From NCBI GenBank assembly GCA_947311845.1, contig CAMZMU010000027.1, positions 72,148,184-72,212,183 on the forward strand: a DNA stretch of 64,000 nucleotides. The letters are read 5' to 3'. How positions within the stretch are numbered: the first letter of the stretch is position 1; every line of letters begins with the position of its first letter. The notes beneath the pieces are model-generated. The model made no database searches. It worked only from the letters and a program-made list of their open reading frames with translations, and had not been told where the DNA came from. Source of the DNA: Poa pratensis. Taxonomy: Eukaryota; Streptophyta; Magnoliopsida; Poales; Poaceae. A program made the position numbers and the translations under genes. Shown here piece by piece: positions 20,888 to 29,551 of the stretch.

Positions 20888-21791
20888 TTGTTTCCTCTCT
20901 CAAGCTCAAGTGTAGCCCCATTTTTTTCCAAGATTTGTCAAGATAGACGGCACCCATCTCTCCAAGGGTTAGCAACACTTGATCCTTTCACCCGGCGGCC
21001 GAATTTTAGCCATTTCCATACAAGTTTAGCTCATTTCATTTTTATAGTGCTACCTAGGTGTTTGATGAAATGCCTAAGCTAGGTAGTTCATTTTTTTATG
21101 TATTTTGAGCTCAAATTAATTTATTATTTGTGGATTTTAGTGTCGTCTCGGTCCTCACCGCCGTCGATAGCCCCCGCCATCCCGTGACCGGCACCACCTC
21201 GGTGAGCCTCTTCTTTTATCTGTTATTTTACAAAATTACTTGTATGATTTGATTGCATAATTATTTTTCTTGTATAATTTTCTTATGTTTTTTATGTATA
21301 GTGTCATGGTTTTGATATCCGTCCCGTCGTCCCTCGTCCGGTCTATGATTCGGATGTGGTATATTTTTATCACTATTTATTTTGTTTCGTGTTTATAACA
21401 ATCATGCCGACCAAATTGACATAGATATATTTTTATTTAGGAGGTAGTTGAACCGGAAATTCCAGCCGACCCTATTGTAGAGTTTTTTATAAAAGAAAAC
21501 AACGATTTGAAAGCAAAATTGAAGATAAGTGAAGATCTTCGTCTCCAATGCCTAGAAGAGAAGATGGTATTGGACTTGAAGATTGCCGACATCGTTGATG
21601 CTCACGGGGTCGAGCTTACCGACGTCGTCGCTGTTCACGAGATGAAGATGGATGCAATGCGCTTGAAGCTTAGAAAGATTAGAAAATATGTCATTAGTCA
21701 AGAGGCTTGGTATCATTATGCTGTTGGTTCAATAGTTACCTTAGTTGCGATTCTGATCGCATTTGTTGTTGGATTTAAATTCTTTAGATAG
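20888..21791 (+). CDS. Small four-exon protein with coiled coil and C-terminal membrane segment, upstream of the transposase
   Basis: Joining 20888-21057, 21141-21201, 21302-21358 and 21441-21791 uses GT/AG at every border, keeps one frame and gives about 212 residues. The N-terminal part (FPLSSSSVAPFFSKICQDRR) is basic and serine-rich. The middle reads PVYDSDV then EVVEPEIPADPIVEF. A charged helical stretch follows (KENNDLKAKLKISEDLRLQC). The end is a single hydrophobic segment, GSIVTLVAILIAFVVGFKFF, six codons or fewer from the stop, which suggests a tail-anchored protein. Function unknown; I do not recognise a family. It is conserved in the sister element at 18226-19222, where the C-terminal frame is lost. 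The start is the first ATG of the open exon; an upstream start cannot be excluded. Confidence 0.55.
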
Positions 21792-21950
21792 TTGTATTCT
21801 AGTTTCAATTAATTTATGTTTTATGAGAACTATGTATTACATTTGGTCACTACTATACTTTGGTTTTAATGTGATGAACTTGTATTAATGAATATGATAT
21901 GTTTCCTATTATGTTGGTTTATCGTAATGGGTTTTAGCGGTGATTTGCAG

Positions 21951-24900
21951 ATGAGTCATCCGTGGATGTACGCTGACCGACGCTCTAAAGAGTACATGGA
22001 TGGCGTGCAATCTTTTCTCAATGTGGCTAAGGATAACAAGGGGCCCAATGGTTTTATGTGTTGTCCATGCAAGAAATGTCGGAATGAGAAGGATTACCCT
22101 AACACAGACAGAATTCACCTCCACCTGATAACTTCTGGTTTCATGCCCGGCTATAATTGTTGGACCAAGCACGGAGAAAAGGGGTTATGATGGAAGATAA
22201 CGAAGAAGAAGAGAACGATGACAACTACATGTACCCTGAATATGTTGGTAACCCAACAGGGGAAGCTGATGATGAAGAGGTACCAGATGATCCCATCATA
22301 CATGATGATTTACGTGGGGTCATCGTTGATGCACATACCCTAGCAGAAACTACACTTGAGAAGTTGAAGTTGGAGCGCATGTTAGAGGATCACAAAACAA
22401 AGTTGTACCCAACTTGCGAAGATGGCAACACAAAGCTCGGTACCACACTGGAATTATTGCAATGGAAGGCAGCGAATGGTTTATCTGACAAGGGATTTGG
22501 GAGTTTACTGAAAATAGTGAAGGACAAGCTGCCGGCTGGTAACGAATTGCCCGAGAGTGCGTATGAAGCAAAGAAGATTATCTGCCCTCTAGGATTAGAT
22601 GTGCAGAAGATACATGCATGCATTAATGACTGCATCCTCTACCGCGGTGAGAAGTATGAGAATTTGAATGAATGCCCGGTATGCGGTGCATTGCGGTATA
22701 AGATCAGAGCAGATGACCCTGGCGATGTTGAGGGCATGCCCGCCAGGAAGAAGGTTCCTGCCAAGGTTATGTGGTACGCTCCTATAATACCACGGTTGAA
22801 ACGTTTGTTCAGAAACAAAGAGCATGCCAAGTTGTTGCGATGGCACAAAGAAGACCGCAAGAGCGACGAGATGTTGAGACACCCGGCTGATGGGTCGCAG
22901 TGGAGAAAAATCGATACAGAGTACAAGGAATTTGCACGTGACCCAAGGAACTTAAGGTTTGGTCTTAGCACGGATGGCTTTAATCCTTTTGGGGAGCAGA
23001 GTAGCAGTCATAGCACCTGGCCTGTGACTCTATGTATCTATAACCTTCCTCCTTGGTTGTGCATGAAGCGGAAGTTCATTATGATGCCAGTGCTCATCCA
23101 AGGCCCGAAGCAACCCGGTAACAACATTGATGTCTACCTGAGGCCATTAGTTGATGAACTTTTACAGTTGTGGCGTGATGAAGGGGTACCTGTGTGGGAT
23201 GAGTACAAACAAGCGGAATTTAACCTACGAGGGTTGTTGTTTGTAACCATCAATGATTGGCCTGCTCTTAGTAACATTTCAGGACAGTCGAACAAGGGAT
23301 ACAATGCATGCACACACTGTTTAGATAGCACTGAAAGTATATATGTAGGTAACAAGAATGTGTACCCGGGTCATCGTCGATTTCTTACAACTCAGCATCC
23401 CCTAAGAAAGAAAAGCAAGCAGCAGCATTTCAAAGGTGAGGAAGATCGCCGGCCGAAGCCACCCCTCCAAAGTGGTGAAGATATATATGATGCGGTCAAG
23501 GATTTAGATGTAATCTTTGGAAAGGGTCCTGGCGGACAGTCTGTTCCGAATGACGCTAACAACCACGTTCCCCTGTGGAAGAAGAAGTCTATATTTTGGG
23601 AACTACCCTATTGGAAAATCCTAAAGGTCCGCTCTGCAATCGACGTGATGCACGTGACGAAGAATGTTTGCGTGAACCTGCTAGGCTTCTTGGGCGTGTA
23701 TGGGAAGGCAAAAGATACTCCGGAAGCACGAGAGGACCAGCAACTTTTGAAAGACCCAAAGAACCTGCATCCAATGAGGACGGATAAAGGACGTCTACGT
23801 CCTGCTAGCTACGTTCTTACCAAAGAAGAGAAGGAGATATTTTTTGAAGTCCTGAGCAGTATGAAGGTCCCGTCTGGCTTCTCGTCGAATATAAAGGGAA
23901 TAATAAATATGGCAGAGAAAAAGTTCCAGAACCTAAAGTCTCATGACTGCCACGTGCTGATGACTCAACTGCTTCCGGTTGCATTGCGGGGGCTTCTACC
24001 GGAAAATGTTCGAGTATCCATTGTTCAGCTATGTGCGTTCCTCAATGCAATTTCGCAGAAGTCAATCAGCCCAACCACTCTATTAAGGTTACAGAAGGAT
24101 GTGGCTCAATGTCTCGTTAGTTTTGAGTTGGTGTTCCCACCATCCTTCTTCACTATTATGACACATCTCCTAGTACACCTGGTCGACGAGATTCACATTC
24201 TGGGTCCTGTATTTCTACACAATATGTTCCCCTTTGAGAGGTTCATGGGAGTGTTGAAGAAGTATGTTCATAACCGTGCTAGGCCAGAAGGAAGCATCTC
24301 CAAAGGGTATGGAACAGAGGAGGTCATTGAGTTTTGTGTTGACTTTATTCCCGGCATTAAGTCGATTGGTCTTCCTGAATCGCGACATGAGGGGAGACTA
24401 AGTGGAGAAGGCACTCTAGGAAAGAAATCATACATATGCAGGGACGGGTATTCTTTCACAAAAGCACACTACACAGTTCTGCATAATTCCACTTTGGTGG
24501 CTCCGTATATCCAGATGCACAAGGATATTGTACGCTCTAACAACCCGGGGATGGATGACTCCGCCATTGCAAAGGAACACATGGAGAATTTTGGCGGTTG
24601 GTTGGAAACGCATCTGAACAACAACAACACAGTCTCAGATGAGCTGTTCTTGTTGTCTAAGGGGCCATCTTCGACTATTTGGACTTTCCAAGGGTATGAG
24701 ATAAACGGGAATACATTTTACACGAACGCCCAAGATAAAAAGAGCACCAACCAAAATAGTGGTGTCCGCTTTGATGATAAGAGCACGAATGAGGCCACGG
24801 TCACATATTATGGTTGCATAGAGCAGATATGGGAACTTGACTATGGACCTTCTTTGAAGGTCCCTTTGTTCTGGTGCAAATGGTTCAACCTGAGAGGCGG

Positions 24901-25309
24901 CGGGGTAAAGGAAGACCCATTGTACGGAATGACTACAGTGGATCTCACGAATGTTGCGTACGACAACGAACCATTCGTTCTAGCCAAGGATGTGGCTCAG
25001 GTTTTCTATGTGAAGGACATGTCTACCAAGCCAAAAAAAAGAAAAGATAAGGAAGTGAATACATCAGCCGATGAGCCAAAGCGCCACATAGTTCTTTCAG
25101 GGAAAAGAACCATCGTGGGAGTGGAGGACAAGACAGACATGTCAGAAGATTACGACAAGTTTCATGAAATTCCGCCCTTCAAAGTGACCACTGACCCAAG
25201 TCTCAAGTTATACGCAGACCCTTGTCCATGGTTACGGAGCGATCAGAAGAAAGGGTCTCACAAAAAGAAAAAGCGAAGACTAAATAGGGATGTTGTTCAT
25301 GATGTGTAA
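21951..25309 (+). pseudogene. TNP2-type CACTA transposase, CACTA-2 copy, one frameshift
   Basis: The ATG at 21951 follows a splice acceptor (GATTTGCAG) and opens the transposase-associated domain (MSHPWMYADRRSKEYMDG, CPCKKCRNEKDY, HLHLITSGFMPGY). At about 22178 an A-run has four A's where CACTA-1 has five, so the frame stops at 22190. The remaining 1,040-odd codons are open from 22157 to 25309 in the next frame. That frame holds a C-x2-C pair (CPVCGALRYK), the Transposase_21-like core (STDGFNPFG, HSTWPVTLCIYNLPP, then IDVMHVTKNVC near residue 494), DUF4218-like (residues about 594-731, FERFMGVLKKYVHNRARPEG) and DUF4216-like (about 881-956, VAQVFYVKDM), ending in a lysine-rich tail. It would cut and join the CACTA termini. 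Translation of a downstream-start protein lacking the N-terminal domain is possible. Confidence 0.9.
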
Positions 25310-25678
25310 TAATTTATTAAACTTTTATATAATTTATAGTATGGAGGACAAGACAGACATGTCAATGAAATCAAGCGTATGGCGGTGGCGGAATGTAGTA
25401 CTTAATTTATAAATTTTTGATGTAGCATCAAACTTTGTGATGTGAAATGATCCACTGCGCATGTAGTACTTGATTTATAAATTTTTGAATTGATTTTAAA
25501 TTAAGCGTATGTAGTACTTAATTTAAAACCAAGCGCATGTGATACTTCATTTTAAACCAAAACAGAAAACAGGAAAATGAAAGCAATTTTTACTTAATTT
25601 AGACAAGTAAATCAAAAGATATAAAAAAAGTAAGAAACCAGAAAATTAAAAAAATTAACCTCTAGTACATTATTACAC
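25164..25678. repeat. 0.5-kb direct repeat, copy 1 (transposase 3' end plus flank)
   Basis: From the HEIPPFKVTTDP codons of the transposase to the AATTAACCTCTAGTA word after its stop. Copy 2 lies at 26931-27442 and differs only by a few bases (for example TATACGCAG versus TATATGCAG) and small A-run changes. Confidence 0.9.
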
Positions 25679-25743
25679 ATGATCCAACGTCTCACAAGCG
25701 CTTGAAAGAAACACACCCCTGATCCAACATCACCAACATTATT

Positions 25744-26280
25744 CTACATAAACGGACTTGCTGGCTCGAAGGCCGTAGGATTAGGGGAACGGCGGGAGGA
25801 GCCAGCCCCGTGGGCGGCCGCCCGGTTCTCGCGCGCACGTTTGCGGCGGAGGGCAAGATCCATGGAGGATGAGTCTTTCAGCGCCCAATCCAGCTCGGAA
25901 GCCTCCTTCGCCTTGAGCTGGTAGGAAGTCTTTGCTCGCTGGACAGGGTAGTCGCGGACAGACTGGAAGGAGGCTTCCATGGCCTCCTGTATCTGCAACC
26001 CACAACCCTCTTCCCCGTCGTCGCTCCAGTCGAAGTCGTCGTCCTCCTCCTCCGCGGGAGGAGCGGCGGCGCTGGTGGAGGTGCAGCGGCGCCAGGTGGA
26101 GGTGCGGCGGCACCTGGTGGAGCAGGAGGCCGGTAGCTGGGCATTCCTCTCCACGCCGGGCTCGTGGGCATACGGCGGGATAGGCTCCCGCGGTTGCGCC
26201 CAAGCGCGCTCTGCCGAGCACGCTCGACCTCGTCCAGAAGGCGCTGCGGCGGGCGTGGCGGATCCATCTCGTGGAGACGA
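25744..26280 (-). pseudogene. GC-rich captured coding segment inside the insert, product unknown
   Basis: On the minus strand one frame opens with MDPPRPPQRLLDEVERARQS near 26267. The acidic EEEDDDFDWSDDGEEGCGLQ, EAMEASFQSVRDYPVQRAK and ASELDWALKDSSSMDLALRR to a stop at 25744 are in another frame, so a frameshift lies near 26060-26100. Codon composition and order look like a spliced-out host gene rather than a transposase. A TATATAAAGACC box lies upstream on the minus strand near 26325. I do not recognise the family. Confidence 0.45.
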
Positions 26281-26421
26281 TGCGTTCGTGGCTAGGAATG
26301 TTGGATTAGGGTTTACCCCGTCGGCGACAATATATAAAGACCTCCAGGGCAGCGCTGGGGGAGGACACGTGCCCAGGGCAACGCTGGGGGAGGACACGTG
26401 TCGTGACCGCAAAGCCCGCCT

Positions 26422-26607
26422 TTAGTCCCGGTTGGTGTTACCAACCGGGACTAAAGAAGCACACGGATCGTGTGTTTCTTTCAAGCGCTTGTGAGACGTT
26501 GGATCAGGGGTGTGTTTCTTTTGAGGGATTGTGAGCTGTTGGATCAGCAGTATCACGACCACTTCGTGAGCCACATGACCCGGTTGGTGTTACCAACCGG
26601 GACTAAA
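26422..26607. repeat. Two CCCGGTTGGTGTTACCAACCGGG palindromes
   Basis: Two nearly identical palindromes about 155 bp apart (26428-26452, 26580-26601), each followed by ACTAAAGAAGCACACG. Arms are CCCGGTTGG/CCAACCGGG around TGTTA. Confidence 0.8.
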
Positions 26608-26707
26608 GAAGCACACGTACCCTATATATAGCCCCCCTCCTCAGACAGGTTACTCACTCACACAAAACATTCCAGCGTCACTCGGAGAGGCATCTTTGGG
26701 CAACCAG

Positions 26708-26810
26708 CGGCAAGACGTCTCTGATGACCTGCGACCGTTCCAAACGGTTGCAGATCATCAGAGATGTCTTGCCGGCCGGTTGTAGATCATCAGAGACGTC
26801 TTACCGCTGC
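26708..26810. repeat. Long near-perfect hairpin with a third diverged arm
   Basis: Arm 26708-26739 (CGGCAAGACGTCTCTGATGA...) pairs with 26743-26775 over about 32 bases with one mismatch and two G:U pairs. A third copy of the second arm lies at 26778-26810. As RNA this would fold into a stem suitable for small-RNA processing; no evidence of expression is available here. Confidence 0.7.
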
Positions 26811-26859
26811 TTGGATCGAAGTGGCGCTCAAACACAAAACATTCGGGTTCCCTAGCTAT

Positions 26860-26930
26860 AACCCATTTCTTCTAGGTGGAAACTCCCATTTCGTGTATTA
26901 ACCCATTTCTTCTAGGTGGAAACTCTCATT
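26860..26930. repeat. Tandem 35-bp repeat at the right edge of the insert
   Basis: ACCCATTTCTTCTAGGTGGA followed by AACTC(C/T)CATTTC occurs at 26866 and 26901. The second copy runs straight into copy 2 of the 0.5-kb direct repeat through CATTTCATGAAATTCC. Confidence 0.8.
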
Positions 26931-27442
26931 TCATGAAATTCCGCCCTTCAAAGTGACCACTGACCCAAGTCTCAAGTTATATGCAGACCCTTGTCCATGG
27001 TTACGGAGCGATCAGAAGAAAGGGTCTCACAAAAAGAAAAAGCGAAGACTAAATAGGGATGTTGTTCATGATGTGTAATAATTTATTAAACTTTTATATA
27101 ATTTATAGTATGGAGGACAAGACAGACATGTCAATGAAATCAAGCGTATGGCGGTGGCGGAATGTAGTACTTAATTTATAAATTTTTGATGTAGCATCAA
27201 ACTTTGTGATGTGAAATGATCCACTGCGCATGTAGTACTTGATTTATAAATTTTTGAATTGATTTTAAATTAAGCGTATGTAGTACTTAATTTAAAACCA
27301 AGCGCATGTGATACTTCATTTTAAACCAAAACAGAAAACAGGAAAATGAAAGCAATTTTTACTTAATTTAGACAAGTAAATCAAAAGATATAAAAAAGTA
27401 AGAAACCAGAAAATTAAAAAAAATTAACCTCTAGTACCGGGC
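26931..27442. repeat. 0.5-kb direct repeat, copy 2
   Basis: Duplicate of 25164-25678, including the last 48 or so codons of the transposase without the rest of the gene. It joins the palindrome array, so the original junction of the element is the one after copy 2. Confidence 0.9.
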
Positions 27443-27600
27443 CGTGCGACCACCCGGTACTACAGGTCCACTGGGCTTGGCGCGCAAATTTTCGCGGCCC
27501 TGAGGGACCTCTAGTACCGGGTGGTAACACGGCCCGGTACTAGAGGGTCTCTAGGGTCTCTAGTACCGGGTGGAGCCACGGCCCGGTACTAGAGGCCTTT
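27430..27600. repeat. Three palindromes with CTAGTACCGGG arms, CACTA-2
   Basis: Inverted equivalent of 14155-14310: CTCTAGTACCGGGCCGTG and CCCGGTACTAcAGG, then two more pairs ending CCCGGTACTAGAGG. Conserved between the two sister elements. Confidence 0.85.
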
Positions 27601-28050
27601 TTGGCGCTACTTCTAGTGGCTCGGGCCGAAAATTTGCCCAAGTCCAGCAAATCGACGCTCCGCCTCCGGGCTCCAGACGACGCCGCCCCCTGCGCCGCCA
27701 GGCTGCCGATTTCGTCCCCGTGCCGCTGCCGCCCTCACCGTGGGTCGCCGTCCTGCTCCTGCTCCGGGCGAGGCCGTCCCCGCTCTTCCCCGAGCAAGAT
27801 CGTCGTCCCCGAGCAAGCAAAGCTCGCCCCCGACCCACGGTGAGCTCGTCCCCCCCGACCAACTACTCTCTCCCTCTCTCAGATCTAGCGCGCGGCGGCG
27901 GCGGACCCTAACCACGGGGCCGGCGCCGGAGTTGGCAAACAAGAACAGATTTTTAGGGCCTAAAGGGGCCGATTTCATTATAATTAGGGGGAGGCCATTG
28001 ATAAGGCCATTACATTGGAGAGGGGGGAGGGTCGCCGGTGCCGGTGCCGC
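27601..28050. other. GC-rich leader between palindrome array and captured gene
   Basis: Proline/arginine-type composition in all frames; no reliable ORF. It matches CACTA-1 at 13836-14150 and 8740-8989, which shows that gypsy B (8990-13830) is inserted in this stretch in CACTA-1. Confidence 0.6.
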
Positions 28051-28965
28051 CTAGTCGTCGAGGATGTAGAAGGGCGGCGGGGTCCAGAGATGCTCTGGTG
28101 GCGCCTGCTGCTGCGGTGGCGCCTGCTGCTGCTGCAGTGGCGCCTCCTGCTCCTGCTCCGGTGGCGCCTCCCAGCTCCCGCCGGTAAAGACCCAGGACTG
28201 GCCAACGAGGCCGGTAGGCAGAGGAGGCGGCGGCGGAAGGTCCTGCTCCTGCTCGCGTTCCATGGCGTAGTGCCATGGCTCGACCTCGTCCGGGTCGTAC
28301 TCCTGCTGCTGCAGTGGCGGCGGCGGCATCAGGGCCGCGGCCGCGGTCCTCACCTTCTCCCACCTCTTGATCTCGTCCTCGACGAGGGTGCGGTTGGAGG
28401 CCTCGTAGGCGGCTTGCATCTCCGAGTCGTCGTCGTCCTCGGGGACCTCCTCCTCGAACCACAGCGCGTCGGGCAGCGCTGGGTAGGCGGATTGGACGGC
28501 GTGAGGCGCCGGGGCGAAGTAGGAGTGGCGGCGGTCCTCGTGCTCGTCCTTGAGCCACTGCTCCCAGTGAGGGGAGTCCGCCGCGTAGGCGGGGTCATTG
28601 CGGAGCGTCGGAGGGAGGAGGCGGCGCCGGCGCGCGATCTCCCTGTCCAGTTGCCTCCCAGGGAGCGGGACCGCCGGCACCGGAATCCTCTGCGGTTCAG
28701 GTGCCAGCCCTCGGGGAGGTTGACGTCGTGCCACTCCAGCGTGGCGGCGTTGTACCAGTGCCACTGGCACTCCGGCTCCGGCATGTACCGTCGGCGCCGG
28801 ATCCTCCTTCCTCCAGCGGTGGTGGTGGAGGTTCGTGGCGGCGCGCCGCACGCCCTCGGGAACGACGCCCAAGGCCACCGGCAGTGGTGGCGGTGGAGAA
28901 GCGCGGCGATGGTTGGAGGACTCGCCGGTCTCGTTCTTCGGGGACTTCCCGAACCAGCACGACAT
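28051..28965 (-). pseudogene. Captured host-like gene, proline/glutamine-rich protein, antisense to the element genes
   Basis: A minus-strand ATG at 28965 opens MSCWFGKSPKNETGESSNHR. A middle part in a second frame reads PEPECQWHWYNAATLEWHDV and NLPEGWHLNRRGF. The first frame then resumes with RQLDREIARRRRLLPPTLRN, PHWEQWLKDEHEDRRHSYF, an acidic stretch (EEVPEDDDDSEMQAAYEAS), EYDPDEVEPWHYAMERE and a proline/glutamine-rich tail ending FYILDD. Two compensating frameshifts (near 28830 and 28690) put the middle out of frame. Similar proteins are widespread hypothetical proteins in grass genomes, as I remember them; function is unknown. It is shared by CACTA-1 (8428-8740), so capture predates the split of the sisters. 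Confidence 0.6.
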
Positions 28966-29551
28966 GGCGGCGAGGGCACTGGACGGGTGGAGGGGAACCG
29001 TGGGAGCGCTGTCCACATCCGCACGGGCGCGTCCCTTTTTAAAGACCAGGACCTTCGGGAGGGGAACCGTCGGGTGGGCCAGCGCCCGAGTCGCTGGCAA
29101 GTGGGCCAGGAGCATTGACTCCGGGTGGGCGGGGGATGTTCGTGCTCCGCATTGACCACGGGGGTGAAGGCGAGGCGGCCGGGTGGGAACACGAGGCGGG
29201 AGGTGAAGACGAGGCGGGGCGGGAACACGAGGCAGGGCGGCGGGGTCAGAACTGGGTCGCTGGCAGGTGGGCCAGCATTGACCACGCGTGGCCAGTGGGC
29301 GGTCACACGTGGCGGGGGGCGGGTAGGCGCTGGCAGGTGGGCCAGCGATGACCACGGTGGCCACCTTTGACCAGGTTCTGGCCCAAATTTGGGCTGGGCT
29401 GGGATTGGGACACAGCCTAAGTTTTTTTTGAAAGATTTTTTTCTTTAGATGCAATATTAAATTGTTTTTGTTGCATATTTGTATAGTTCCCTCCTTTGAA
29501 TTATTGTACTAATGCTATTATTGTTTTATCTTTTTTTGTATTAGTTAAACA
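28966..29551. other. Leader of the captured gene and upstream region of the second element gene
   Basis: 28966-29410 is GC-rich with tandem-like GGTGGGCCAGC(G/A)TTGACCAC words (about 29075, 29150, 29270 and 29335). It turns abruptly AT-rich at 29415 ahead of the next gene. No supported ORF, although long frames exist by composition. Confidence 0.5.

Larger units (their letters stand above)
25679..26930 (-). mobile_element. 1.25-kb insert between the direct repeats, carrying gene-like sequence
   Basis: The insert is absent from CACTA-1, where the transposase flank runs straight into the palindrome array. Its left end (25681-25725) and the stretch 26475-26520 are inverted copies of each other (GATCCAAC, CTCACAAGCGCTTGAAAGAA, ACACCCCTGATCC). 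It contains GTCCCGGTTGGTGTTACC palindromes (26425-26452 and 26580-26607), which resemble subterminal repeats of a different CACTA family. It may be part of another element brought in together with a recombination event that duplicated 0.5 kb of CACTA-2. Confidence 0.6.

Noticed and set aside
22157..25309. Treating the 1,050-codon frame as an intact full-length transposase
   Set aside because: Its first residues (MLDQARRKG) are the wrong frame of the conserved N-terminal domain; comparison with CACTA-1 shows a one-base loss at about 22178.
28015..29118. Plus-strand 367-codon frame
   Set aside because: Shadow of the antisense captured gene (Leu/Arg-rich reverse translation of CAG/CCG codons); no domain.
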